Source of the DNA: Methylobacterium amylolyticum
GTDB taxonomy: Bacteria; Pseudomonadota; Alphaproteobacteria; Rhizobiales; Beijerinckiaceae
Direction: 5' to 3'
NCBI RefSeq assembly: GCF_030700245.1
Contig: NZ_JAUYZI010000052.1
Coordinates: 1-36,288, forward strand
DNA: 36,288 nt
The notes under the pieces are model-generated. The model did no database searches. It had not been told where the DNA came from and was given only the letters and a program-made list of their open reading frames with translations. The position numbers were made by a program, and so were the translations under genes. Positions 16,204-23,951 of the stretch are shown here, one piece after another (within the stretch, counting starts at the first letter, position 1; every line of letters starts with the position of its first letter).

Positions 16204-17070
16204 GTGGACGACGCCTTTATCAGCCGTGACAGCCTGACCGTGCCGCCGCTCTCGCGCCGCGGCTTCGTGATGACCAGCCTGATGAGCGGGCTGACGCTCG
16301 CCACCACCCGGGTCGAGGCGCAGGCGATCCGCACCGACGCGGCGGGCATCGAGGCGGGCGAGGTGAAGGTGCCGGCCGCCGACGGGCCGATGCCGGCCTA
16401 CCGGGCCGTGCCGGAGGGCGCCGGCCCGTTCCCGGTGGTGCTGGTGGTCGAGGAGATCTTCGGCGTCCACGACTACATCAAGGACATCTGCCGGCGGCTG
16501 GCCAAGGCCGGCTACTGCGCGGTCGCGCCCGAACTCTACGCCCGGCAGGGCGACCTCTCGACGATGACCGACGCGCAGACGATCGTCCGCGAGGTGATCT
16601 CGAAGACTCCGGACGCGCAGTGGATCGCCGACCTCGACGCCGCGGCCGCCTGGGCGGTCTCGGCCGCCAAGGGCGACGGGGCGCGGCTCGCGGTGATGGG
16701 CTGGTGCCGGGGCGGGCGGGCCGCGTGGCTCTACGACGCCCACCGGCATGACCTGAAGGCGGCGGTGGCGTGGTACGGCCAGCTCGGCGGCGAGCGCACC
16801 CCCATCCAGCCCCGCACCGCGGGCGACGTGGTGACCGAGATCAACGCGCCGCTGCTCGCCCTCTACGGCGGCGCCGACGCGGGCATCCCGGTCGCGATGG
16901 TCGAGGAGGCCCGCGACCGCGCCAAGGCGGCCGGCAAGAGCGTCGAGCTGGTGATCTATCCCGAGGCGCCGCACGGCTTCCACGCGGACTACAGGCCGAG
17001 CTACCGTAAGGCCGCCGCGGAGGACGGCTGGAACCGGGCGCTGGCCTTTCTCAAAGCCCACGGCGTCTGA
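16204..17070 (+). CDS. Dienelactone hydrolase family protein with Tat-like signal
   Basis: This 288-residue alpha/beta hydrolase of the dienelactone hydrolase (YghX/carboxymethylenebutenolidase) type carries a likely Tat signal, SRRGFVMTSLMSGL near residues 17-30. The triad is readable: nucleophile cysteine in GWCRGG, aspartate in LYGGADAGIP, histidine in EAPHGFHADYRPSY. The VVEEIFGVHDYIKD block carries the glutamate that orients the cysteine. It is predicted to be exported folded and to act on a lactone or ester in the periplasm. The GTG start at 16204 is needed to include the twin arginines. Confidence 0.88.
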   Translation: MDDAFISRDSLTVPPLSRRGFVMTSLMSGLTLATTRVEAQAIRTDAAGIEAGEVKVPAADGPMPAYRAVPEGAGPFPVVLVVEEIFGVHDYIKDICRRLAKAGYCAVAPELYARQGDLSTMTDAQTIVREVISKTPDAQWIADLDAAAAWAVSAAKGDGARLAVMGWCRGGRAAWLYDAHRHDLKAAVAWYGQLGGERTPIQPRTAGDVVTEINAPLLALYGGADAGIPVAMVEEARDRAKAAGKSVELVIYPEAPHGFHADYRPSYRKAAAEDGWNRALAFLKAHGV

Positions 17071-17234
17071 TCTTCCCGGGGTGCTGTGCCCCGCGGGACA
17101 CGGCCTCAACTTAAGGATTGTGCAACACTCGCAGGAGCATCCGGGCGTGCGCGGATCCGGCCGGGCGCGACGTTTAGGGCGTTGAACCGATCGCTGCGCC
17201 CGCCCGTTCAGCCCGAGTGGAAGTGTCCCGGCCC

Positions 17235-17678
17235 ATGAGCGACGCGGTACAGCCCGGACAGAAGCCCGTGATCCTCGTCGTGGAAGACCAGCCCGACGAG
17301 CGCTTCCTGGCTGCGACCCTGCTGGAGGATACCGGCTTCACGGTGATCGAGGCCGAGACCGCCGACCGCGCGCTCGCCATCTTGAACGACCGGGGCGACG
17401 AGGTCAGCGTCGTGTTCTCCGACGTGCGCACGCCCGGTCCGATCGGCGGGTTCGAACTCGCGCGCATCATCGGCGTGACCTGGCCGCGGGTGCGCGTGCT
17501 GCTCACCTCCGGCGACGCGGGCGACCAGCCGAGCGACCTGCGGGTGTCGGCGACCTTCATTCCCAAGCCCTGGCGGGCGGAGGACATCCTGGCCTGGGTC
17601 GAGCAGGCGGCGGGCCGGCCGGGCGGCGACGGGCCGGCGATGATCGGCCCCGGCGGCAAGCTGGTCCCGCAGACGTGA
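17235..17678 (+). CDS. Single-domain response regulator (CheY-like)
   Basis: This 147-residue protein is a receiver domain alone. The acidic pair is in LVVEDQPDE (E17-D18), the phosphoacceptor is D63 in VVFSDVRTPGP, the switch threonine/serine is in LLTSGD, and the lysine is K111 in IPKPW. It has no DNA-binding output domain, so it probably works by protein interaction in a phosphorelay. No histidine kinase is adjacent. The ATG at 17235 is preferred over a GTG 18 bases upstream. Confidence 0.9.
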   Translation: MSDAVQPGQKPVILVVEDQPDERFLAATLLEDTGFTVIEAETADRALAILNDRGDEVSVVFSDVRTPGPIGGFELARIIGVTWPRVRVLLTSGDAGDQPSDLRVSATFIPKPWRAEDILAWVEQAAGRPGGDGPAMIGPGGKLVPQT

Positions 17679-17774
17679 TGGCGAGGCCCGGAAACGGGCC
17701 GGGCGCGGCGCGTTGACGCGGGTCCGGGCGCTGGCGCGCCGGATCCCGCCGCTCGAACCGCTCCGCACGCCGCC

Positions 17775-17975
17775 ATGAAGATCGTCGCCGACAACCTCGC
17801 CGATTCGCACCGGCGCCCCGGAGCGGCCGGGACGCCGGATAACGCTCTGGTCGACGCGATCGGCGACGCCCTGCGCGCCCGCTACGGCGACGAGGCGGCC
17901 GACCTGCCGGACGTGCTCCTCGCCCTGGCGTGCCAGCTCGACGGCCCGGCGTCCCCGGACGGCGAGACCGACTGA
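17775..17975 (+). CDS. Small acidic protein of unknown function
   Basis: A 66-residue frame starting with ATG (KIVADNLADSHRRPG) has a central helix-like segment NALVDAIGDALRARYGDEAADLPDVLLALACQL (spanning about residues 23-55). No family is recognised. Its stop codon lies inside a 17-bp tandem repeat. Coding is plausible from composition but not proven. Confidence 0.5.
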   Translation: MKIVADNLADSHRRPGAAGTPDNALVDAIGDALRARYGDEAADLPDVLLALACQLDGPASPDGETD

Positions 17976-17999
17976 ACGGCGAGACCGACTGAACGGCGA
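17961..17999. repeat. 17-bp tandem repeat, about 2.3 copies, spanning a stop codon
   Basis: GGCGAGACCGACTGAAC occurs at 17961-17977 and 17978-17994, with five bases of a third copy after it. The first copy contains the TGA of the preceding small gene. It is a local duplication at the convergent junction with the YciF-like gene. Confidence 0.85.
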
Positions 18000-18005
18000 T
18001 CCGGC

Positions 18006-18509
18006 TCAGCGGTCGGCCTTCTCGCCGGAGGTGGTCAGCTCGACGTAGCGCCGCGTCGTCGGCCCGATCAGCTCGCGCACCGCCTGCGCCATCGCCTGCT
18101 CCTCCCGCAGCGATTGCTGGAACGCGGTCGCGTGCGCCTGCTGCCCGGCCGCCTCGCCGATGGTCAGCAGCGATTCGTAGGCGGCGATCTCGAAGTTCTC
18201 GAAGGCGTGGTTGGCATAAGCGTTCTTCAGGATCTCGTCCTGCGCCGGGGTGTGGCCGAGCGCCATCATGTTGCCGACGAAGCCGAGGAACCCCTCCTTG
18301 ATCACGGACGGGCTGTCGCCGAGGCCCTGGAGCGCCTCCTCCAGCCGGTCGCGCTGGCCGTGCGTCTCCTGGATGTGGCGGCGCAGGGCCTGCTCCATCT
18401 CCGGGTAGCGTTGCAGCCGCTCCACCTGCCGCTCCATGATCTGGAGCGCCTGCATCTCCAGGGCGTGGGTGTTCTTGAGGGCGGTGACGTAGATGTCGCG
18501 CGTGTCCAC
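18006..18509 (-). CDS. YciE/YciF ferroxidase-like protein (DUF892)
   Basis: This 167-residue four-helix protein is of the DUF892 ferritin-like group. Conserved acidic and histidine positions appear in DIYVTALKNTHALEMQALQIM, RHIQETHGQRDRLEEAL and HAFENFEIAAYESLLTIGEAAG, consistent with a di-iron site. Members are associated with stress responses in proteobacteria. The GTG start has an AGGAG ribosome site. Upstream on this strand GGAAC is followed 18 bases later by GGTT, only a loose match to the EcfG general-stress promoter (GGAAC-N16/17-CGTT). Confidence 0.87.
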   Translation of the reverse strand: MDTRDIYVTALKNTHALEMQALQIMERQVERLQRYPEMEQALRRHIQETHGQRDRLEEALQGLGDSPSVIKEGFLGFVGNMMALGHTPAQDEILKNAYANHAFENFEIAAYESLLTIGEAAGQQAHATAFQQSLREEQAMAQAVRELIGPTTRRYVELTTSGEKADR

Positions 18510-18759
18510 GGGGTTCTCCTCGTCGGATGGGTCGGGCGCAGGCGCGCGGGGCGAGCCTGCCGGTCTGCCAGAAAACCCCCCCGGCGCACCGCCAAGTTCC
18601 CCGTGAGCGCCCTGCCGAGGTCCGCCTCGGCGGGGAGCCTTGAGGCCCGTGCCGGATCCTCCCGTGCGCGGGATGGCGGTCGCATCGCCAAGGGCGCCGA
18701 ATCTGCTATGGAACGGCCTCCGGCGCCGGTCCGGTCAGCCTTCTCACGTCGAGCCCGTC

Positions 18760-19947
18760 ATGCGTCTCCCAGCCCTCCGCGGCCCGCGCCCCGCGAGCCT
18801 CGCCTCAGGGGCGCTCACCGTGGGGATGCTGATCCTCGGCGCGCTGAGCCTAAGCACGCTCGCGGCCCGGGCCGCGACGCCGCCGGTGCAGCCCGCCGAC
18901 GGGCCCGGCGGGGCGGGCGACCGCAAGGCCACGATCGTCAAGCGGGCGCTCGGGCGCCCGAGCGCGCTGACCTACGCCTTCTACGCCTCCGGCCCCGCAC
19001 CCGCCTCCGGCCGGCCGACGGTGGTGTTCCTGCACGGCTGGGGGGCCACCAACCCGCAGAGCTACGGCGCCTGGATCGATCATCTCGTCCGGCAGGGATG
19101 GCTGGTGCTGTTCCCGCGCTTCCAGGAACCGAACCGGACCCGGCCCGCCGACGCGCCGAAGATCGCCGACGACCTCGTCAAGGCGGCGCTCGCCGAGCTG
19201 GCGGGGGATTCCGAGGCCCGGCCCGACCGGACCCGCTTCGCGCTGATCGGCCACCTCGCGGGCGCGCCGCTCGCCCTGGACATGGCCGCGGGCGCGAAGG
19301 CCCAGGACCTGCCGGTGCCGAAGCTCGTCTTCGCGGCCGTGCCCGGCGGCATCGCCAGCGGGCCGAAATCGCGCGGCATCCCGCTCGCCGATCTCGGCAC
19401 GATCGACCCGGGCACCCTGCTCGTGGCGATGGTCGGCGACAAGGAGTCCCGCGCGGCCGACGCCGCCGCCAAGCGGCTCCTGCGCGAGGCCGGCGCGGTG
19501 CCCACCGACCGCAAGCTGTTCGTGCGGGCGCTGTCGGACGATCACGGCTTCCCCGCGCTCACCGCGACGCTCGCCGCGCCGGCCGGGGTCGACGCGGCCT
19601 ACGACGGCGGCGCGATCAAGCCCCCGGCCGAGCCGAAGGACGCGCCCAAGCCGCCGCCGTTCCGCTGGTCGGCCGACATGTCGCTCTCGGGCGAGCAGCA
19701 GACGCTGGTCTCGCAGATCAACGCCGCCCGGGTCGACGCCACCGACTATCTCGGGTTCTGGAAGACCTTCGACCTCGCCGCCGCCGCCGCGTTCGCCGGC
19801 GCCGACGCGGCCTCCCTGAAGAACAACCCCCGCCTCGCCGACATGGAGCGGTGGAGCGACGGCTGGCCGGTCAAGCGCCTGTCGGTCGAGGTGCCTCGGG
19901 CCGCACCCGCCGCCCAGAACGCCCCGCCGACGCCGGCCCGGCGCTGA
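18760..19947 (+). CDS. Exported alpha/beta-hydrolase-fold protein lacking the nucleophile serine
   Basis: This 395-residue protein has a long signal peptide or membrane anchor (about residues 16-39, ending ARAAT). The alpha/beta-hydrolase core follows, with the oxyanion segment FLHGWGATNP at 90-99. The nucleophile elbow reads LIGHLAGAPL (about 162-171), with leucine 166 where GHSAG would carry the serine. SDDHGFPAL may hold the histidine. The protein may therefore be a non-catalytic binding or sensor protein. The C-terminal 100 residues are proline-rich and then helical, without a recognised domain. The ATG at 18760 is chosen over the frame start at 18640 because the signal sequence begins there. 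Confidence 0.75.
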   Translation: MRLPALRGPRPASLASGALTVGMLILGALSLSTLAARAATPPVQPADGPGGAGDRKATIVKRALGRPSALTYAFYASGPAPASGRPTVVFLHGWGATNPQSYGAWIDHLVRQGWLVLFPRFQEPNRTRPADAPKIADDLVKAALAELAGDSEARPDRTRFALIGHLAGAPLALDMAAGAKAQDLPVPKLVFAAVPGGIASGPKSRGIPLADLGTIDPGTLLVAMVGDKESRAADAAAKRLLREAGAVPTDRKLFVRALSDDHGFPALTATLAAPAGVDAAYDGGAIKPPAEPKDAPKPPPFRWSADMSLSGEQQTLVSQINAARVDATDYLGFWKTFDLAAAAAFAGADAASLKNNPRLADMERWSDGWPVKRLSVEVPRAAPAAQNAPPTPARR

Positions 19948-20052
19948 TCGGGGCGCATGGGGAACGGATCGTCCGACACCCGGGAGGCGCGGCCGCTGGA
20001 CCCTGGCGCGTAGATTGCTAAGCTTCCCCCGCCACACGCGGAACGGGAAGCC

Positions 20053-20253
20053 ATGCCCGAATTCGTCGCCACCCTGCTCGCCGCCGCCGCCTTCTGCCTC
20101 GCGCTGATCGCCCTGAACGCGCTGACCCGCCTGCTGATCCAGTCGCACCTCGCCCCGCCGGATCTCGGCGAGAGCGGCTTCCTCCAGATCGGCACGGCCC
20201 TGGTCGCCGCCCGCGTCGCCTACCGGCGGGCGCCGCAGCGCCGCCCGGGCTGA
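20053..20253 (+). CDS. Small membrane protein of unknown function
   Basis: This 66-residue protein starts at ATG and has one clear hydrophobic helix (FVATLLAAAAFCLALIALNAL, residues 4-24) and a weaker second segment (GFLQIGTALVAARVAY). The tail is basic (RRAPQRRPG). No family is recognised. Hydrophobic pattern and codon use support coding. Confidence 0.55.
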   Translation: MPEFVATLLAAAAFCLALIALNALTRLLIQSHLAPPDLGESGFLQIGTALVAARVAYRRAPQRRPG

Positions 20254-20790
20254 GGGCGCGCGCTGGCCGGCCCGGTCGTCCAACAGTGCTCCGAACTCGG
20301 ATGAACGTGACACATCCGCAGCGTGTTTGTCGCCGGTTCTGACACGCACGCCGTCATCCCGGGGCGCCGGAGGCGAGCCCGGGATCCAGAAACGCCGACG
20401 ACAGCCATGCCCGGCACGCCCTGTGGTTCTGGATTCCGGGCTCCGCTGCGCGGCCCCGGAATGACGGTGGTGGTGGATCGCAGCCGAGGTGACCCGGCGT
20501 TAACCCGAGTTCGGAGCCCTGGGTCGTCCAACGGGCCGGTTGCCATGCCATCTTGGCGTGGGCACCGTTCGATACCGTTGTACAGTGTGGGCGCGGATCG
20601 CGCCTCTGCCCCCGCCATCGATACCCGTGGCGGCCTCGCGCGCCTGAAGGGTTCGGATCTCCGGATCCGGATCACGGAATCGAAGCGCACCTTCGCCTCC
20701 CGCTCGGTTGAGGCCGGTGGGGAAGCGCAGTGGACGGCCATATCGGCCACCCTTATCCTGCGGCTACCTCGCTCAGGTCTGGGGTGGAAG
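20254..20790. other. 537-bp non-coding, repeat-bearing region upstream of the RelE/Shedu-like module
   Basis: I see no convincing gene here. The first part holds a long inverted repeat (20351-20467). The rest is lower in GC than its surroundings and lacks the codon pattern of neighbouring genes, although a frame remains open through it into the next gene. It probably contains the promoter of the module, but no box is clear enough to name. Confidence 0.55.
20351..20467. repeat. Dispersed intergenic inverted repeat (GTCATCCCGGGG...CCCCGGAATGAC type)
   Basis: The left arm (20351-20390) runs from CCGTCATCCCGGGGCGCC to GGGATCCAGA. The right arm (20427-20467) is its imperfect reverse complement, from TTCTGGATTCCGGGCTCC to CCCCGGAATGACGG. 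The 36 bases between form the loop. Units with these ends are common between genes in several alphaproteobacteria. It marks the left border of the accessory module. Confidence 0.75.
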
Positions 20791-21066
20791 ATGGCCACGG
20801 CACAGCGACGGACGACGGGCTCGAGCACGCGGCGCGTGCTCGTCAGCAACGCGGTGGCGAACATGGTTTCGTCGCTACACCCGTCCAGCAAGACGGAGGC
20901 GGCCGCCGCGCTGGCGGCGATCAAGGCGAGCGTGCTCGACCCCGCACGAGCGGAGAGGATCGTCGGCGTCGACAACGCCTTCGTTGCGCGGGCAGGCGAC
21001 CTGCGCGTCGTCTTCAAGAGCGAGGGCGATTCCGTGGTCATCACCTCGATCGTCGCGCACGGCTGA
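20791..21066 (+). CDS. RelE/ParE-like small protein
   Basis: This 91-residue protein has a basic N terminus, two predicted helices (NAVANMVSSLH; EAAAALAAIKASVLDP) and a C-terminal beta stretch FVARAGDLRVVFKSEGDSVVIT. That stretch resembles the R-x-GD-RV-Y/F core of RelE/ParE-type proteins. No antitoxin gene lies immediately upstream. Its stop overlaps the ATG of the Shedu-like gene (TGATG), so the two are coupled. The ATG at 20791 is chosen because the frame upstream has no coding character. It may be a toxin, an inactive sensor domain, or a partner of the nuclease. Confidence 0.6.
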   Translation: MATAQRRTTGSSTRRVLVSNAVANMVSSLHPSSKTEAAAALAAIKASVLDPARAERIVGVDNAFVARAGDLRVVFKSEGDSVVITSIVAHG

Positions 21067-21707
21067 TGGCGAGGCGGCATTTCGACGGACATACGTTCTG
21101 TCTGGCGGATGCCGAAGCTGAACTGGCCGAATTCAAGACGCTCCTCGACACCAATGCCGATCTCGCCGAGCGCTCTCAGGTGCTCGCCAGCTTCAAGCGG
21201 TGGTCCAATCTCTGCGCGATGATGGGACAGTACAACGCCCGCCTCGGTATCGGCGACCTGATCAGGCGCGAGTTTCGAATCCTCCCTCACTTTCGGACCG
21301 ATCTGACCGTCCGGCGCGCTGGCACCGACAACATCTGCCTGATCGAGTTCGAGGGGGCATCCGACCGCCACATCTTCGAGGATGGCGAGCGCGGGATCGA
21401 TACTTGGTCGCGCGCCTTCGAGAAGGGATTCAGCCAGATCGTCGATTGGACTTGGGCGCTGGATCACTACCGCAGGACCGGCGATTATGTGGACGCCTTC
21501 GGCGGTGAGCGGCCCAATATCGTGGGCGTCCTCGTCATCGGACGCTCGACCTCGCTGTCGACGACGGTCCGCAGAGACCGCTGGGAGTGGCGGCGGAACA
21601 AGGTGAAGGCCGACAGCTTCACGCTGACCCTCGTGACGTTCGACGAGCTCTACCGCGACTTCGAGACCTGGCTCGGCCTCAGGAAGATGGATCACGCGGC
21701 ATCCTGA
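21066..21707 (+). CDS. Shedu-like (DUF4263) PD-(D/E)XK nuclease-family protein
   Basis: This 213-residue protein matches the DUF4263/SduA layout. HFRTDLTVRRAG carries a candidate acidic residue D79. CLIEFEGASDRHIFEDG carries E94 and E96. AFEKGFSQIVDWTWAL has the conserved Q124 and W128, and GVLVIGRS and LVTFDELYRDFETWL follow. In Shedu anti-phage proteins this is a PD-(D/E)XK nuclease core. Here the ExK lysine position reads glutamate (E-F-E), so activity should be tested. Codon use is visibly less GC-biased than in neighbours, and an inverted repeat lies upstream, both consistent with recent acquisition. It is translationally coupled to the RelE-like gene. Confidence 0.78.
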   Translation: MARRHFDGHTFCLADAEAELAEFKTLLDTNADLAERSQVLASFKRWSNLCAMMGQYNARLGIGDLIRREFRILPHFRTDLTVRRAGTDNICLIEFEGASDRHIFEDGERGIDTWSRAFEKGFSQIVDWTWALDHYRRTGDYVDAFGGERPNIVGVLVIGRSTSLSTTVRRDRWEWRRNKVKADSFTLTLVTFDELYRDFETWLGLRKMDHAAS

Positions 21708-21753
21708 CCGGGGCTGCCGACCGGCTCGCCCTTTCCGTGCCGTTTCCGGTTAC

Positions 21754-21775
21754 CGCTGCGCCGTCGGCGCGAGCG
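21754..21775. terminator. Weak hairpin between convergent genes
   Basis: GCGCC-GTC-GGCGC forms a five-pair stem, which can extend past one unpaired base by CGCT/AGCG. It lies between the convergent ends of the Shedu-like gene and the beta-propeller gene. No T-run is present, so the terminator call is tentative. Confidence 0.25.
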
Positions 21776-21810
21776 ACGGCGAACCCGCCTTCGCCCGCGT
21801 GCCGTCCGGA

Positions 21811-22803
21811 TCACCGCAGAAAATCGCCGAAGGCGCGCGGCCCGTTGCCGACCGGGATCTCCGACACCGTCTTGAGCGTGCGCGCGTCGATCACCGTCAG
21901 CGCGTTGTCGCCCCAGTCGGCGACGTAGAGGCGGCCGGTCTCGGGGTCGGCGGCGATGCCCTCGGGGTGGTCGCCGACCTCGATCTCGGCCAGCGGCTTC
22001 AGGGTGGCGAGGTCGAAGGCCGTGACGCTGTTGGCGTACTGGTTGGTGACGAAGCCGCGGCCCGCCGCCAGGGCGACGACGTAGGGCCGCCGCCCGGTCG
22101 GCACCCGGCCGATCTCGCGGGCGGTCGTCAGGTCGATCACCGACACGTCGTCGCCCGTGACGTTGGCGGTGTAGGCGCGGCCCGCGGCGGGATCGAGCGT
22201 GATGCCGAACGGGTGCTGGCCGACCGGGATCACCGCGGTCTCGCGCCGGGCCCGCGCGTCCACCACCGAGACCGTGTCGGCCTCGCGGTTGGCGACGTAG
22301 AGGGTGGCGCCGTCCGGGCTCACGGCGATGCCCGACGGCGAGGCGCCGACCGCGATCTCCCCATCCAGGGCCAGCGCGCCGTCGCGCTCGACCAGCACGA
22401 ACAGGCGCGTCCCGTACCAGTCGGCCACGTAGACCGTGCCGCCGCGCGGGTCGGCGGCGATGCCGAGCGGGCCGCCGGGCAGCGGCACCTCGGCGGTGAC
22501 GCGGCCGGCGTCGAGGTCGATCACCGCGAGCCCGTGCCCCTCCGGCCGGGTGACGTAGGCGCGCCTGCGATCCGGCGACAGGGCGATCCCCGCGGGCGCG
22601 CCGTCGACGGGGATGCGCCGGGCGACCGTGCGGGTCGCGAGGTCCACCACCTCGACGGCGTTGCCGAGCTGAACGGTGACCACCGCCTCCCGCGCCGGCT
22701 CGGCGCGGGCGCTCGCGACCGGCAGGAGGCTGGCGGCCAGCAGGAGGCTGGCGGCCAGCAGGAGGCCGGCGGCGCGCGCCGCCGGACCCCGCGCGCGGAT
22801 CAC
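21811..22803 (-). CDS. Exported YVTN-repeat beta-propeller protein
   Basis: This 330-residue protein has a signal peptide with a duplicated hydrophobic core (GLLLAASLLLAASLLPVASARA) followed by about seven YVTN-like blades such as RAYVTRPEG, TVYVADWYG, TLYVANREADTVSVVD and RLYVADWGDNALTVID. Such propellers are periplasmic and often accompany PQQ-dependent dehydrogenases. The GTG start at 22803 overlaps the stop of the MxaD-like gene (GTGA), making it the last gene of the operon. It resembles LutB across the divergent region, so the two may be paralogues. A direct role in methanol oxidation or metal handling is inference. Confidence 0.85.
   Translation of the reverse strand: MIRARGPAARAAGLLLAASLLLAASLLPVASARAEPAREAVVTVQLGNAVEVVDLATRTVARRIPVDGAPAGIALSPDRRRAYVTRPEGHGLAVIDLDAGRVTAEVPLPGGPLGIAADPRGGTVYVADWYGTRLFVLVERDGALALDGEIAVGASPSGIAVSPDGATLYVANREADTVSVVDARARRETAVIPVGQHPFGITLDPAAGRAYTANVTGDDVSVIDLTTAREIGRVPTGRRPYVVALAAGRGFVTNQYANSVTAFDLATLKPLAEIEVGDHPEGIAADPETGRLYVADWGDNALTVIDARTLKTVSEIPVGNGPRAFGDFLR
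22723..22773 (-). repeat. 18-bp tandem repeat inside a signal-peptide coding region
   Basis: CAGGAGGCTGGCGGCCAG is repeated at 22723-22740 and 22741-22758, with a partial third copy to 22773. On the minus strand each unit adds six hydrophobic residues of the type LLAASL to the signal peptide of the beta-propeller protein. Such units can change copy number by slippage without breaking the frame. Confidence 0.85.
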
Positions 22804-23333
22804 GAGCCTTTCTCGACCTTGGCCTTCAGGTTCTCCAGGCTCTGCTTCATCCAGGCCTTGACGGCCTTCTCGGAATTCTCGTCGTTCAGCTCGGCCGGCG
22901 GGTCGTTGTTCATATAGCCGCGGTAGAACGCCGCCTTCCACTCGACCTTCGACTTGGCGTCGCCCTGCGGCTCGACCGTGATCGTGCCGGAATAGTCGTT
23001 GGCCGGCAGGTCCTTCACGTCGACTTTGTCGATGTAGAACATGAACAGGCGGTCGTCCGGCTTGTACTTGCCGCCGGTCTGCACCATCGTGTTGCCGCTC
23101 TTGAGCGTCAGGGTGCGCTTGGACTTGGCCGGGTCGTCCCCTTGCGTCTCGGTCTTGGTGACGCCCTGCATCCAGCCGGCGTCCTTCCAGTCGGCGGCGA
23201 CCTTGAAGACCTTGTCGGCCGGCGCGTTGATCTCGATCGACTCCGCGGTCTTGCGCCGGGTCGGCCCGTGGGCCTGGGCCGTGACGGCCACCAGAGCGGC
23301 CATCGCCGCCGTGGCCAGGGTGATTTTCTTCAT
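22800..23333 (-). CDS. MxaD-like periplasmic SRPBCC protein
   Basis: This 177-residue protein has a signal peptide (KKITLATAAMAALVAVTAQAHG) and a START/SRPBCC fold: SIEINAPADKVFKVAADWKDAG, the tail WKAAFYRGYMNNDPPAE, and a last long helix (KAVKAWMKQSLENLKAKVEKG). Length and layout fit MxaD, a periplasmic protein that assists methanol dehydrogenase and its cytochrome in methylotrophs. It is not inside an mxa cluster here but in the C1-carrier operon, so it may serve a lanthanide-dependent dehydrogenase; that is inference. The ribosome site AGGAGAGG precedes the ATG. It lies 22 bases after the DUF447 gene and overlaps the beta-propeller gene. Confidence 0.8.
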   Translation of the reverse strand: MKKITLATAAMAALVAVTAQAHGPTRRKTAESIEINAPADKVFKVAADWKDAGWMQGVTKTETQGDDPAKSKRTLTLKSGNTMVQTGGKYKPDDRLFMFYIDKVDVKDLPANDYSGTITVEPQGDAKSKVEWKAAFYRGYMNNDPPAELNDENSEKAVKAWMKQSLENLKAKVEKGS

Positions 23334-23355
23334 CTTCTGTCCTCTCCTGCCGCGC

Positions 23356-23946
23356 TCAGCGGTCCTCCCGGCCGAAGATCCGGGCCTCGGGCCCGAGAGC
23401 CGCGGCGACCTTGTCCTCGATCCAGCCCCAGGCCTCGCGCTCGCGCGGACCGGCGGTCTTGGCGACCGCGATGGCGAGGTAGGCCATCTCCGTCAACACC
23501 TTCGCGGGCTCCAGCATGTGGAGCCGCGTGGACAGGATCGCCGCCTCCAGCACCGCGCCTTGCGCGCGGTTGTAGCCGATGAACGGCGCGTGCGCGGCCA
23601 CGTGCCGCGTCCGGCCGCGGAAGCGCGGGCGGGTTGCGTCTTCTTCCACCGCGGCGACCTCGTACTCGGCGTGGCCGAAGCTGTCGGCGAGCCGCCGTCC
23701 GGGGATCGCGTCGCAGGGCAGCGTCGGCCAGTCGCGCCGGCCGGTAACGGCGCCCGCGATCACCCGCACGTCGCGGGGGCTCGACGCGGCGAAGTAGGGG
23801 CTGGCTTCGAGATTGCGGATCGTCGGCGAGGGCCGGAACGGGGCGAGCACGGTGGCGTCGTCCTCGGCGATCAGCCCGAAGGGCACGAGGTGCAATTCGC
23901 CCTCCGGCGACAGCGTCGTGACGATCGTCTCCAGGATCAGCGGCAT
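23356..23946 (-). CDS. DUF447 family protein (flavin-reductase-like split barrel)
   Basis: This 196-residue protein begins MPLILETIVTTLSPEGELHLVPFGLI, the DUF447 signature, with LAPFRPSPTIRNLEASPYFAAS next. Its C-terminal helices include FIGYNRAQGAVLEAAIL. DUF447 proteins are found in methanogens and in bacteria with the H4MPT C1 pathway. The fold suggests flavin binding, but no reaction is established. It starts five bases after the stop of the DUF6513 gene, inside the operon. Confidence 0.85.
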   Translation of the reverse strand: MPLILETIVTTLSPEGELHLVPFGLIAEDDATVLAPFRPSPTIRNLEASPYFAASSPRDVRVIAGAVTGRRDWPTLPCDAIPGRRLADSFGHAEYEVAAVEEDATRPRFRGRTRHVAAHAPFIGYNRAQGAVLEAAILSTRLHMLEPAKVLTEMAYLAIAVAKTAGPREREAWGWIEDKVAAALGPEARIFGREDR

Positions 23947-23951
23947 TTTCT

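Noticed and set aside
20351..20467. CRISPR or transposon end
   Set aside because: It is a single inverted repeat, with no regularly spaced repeats and no adjoining transposase.
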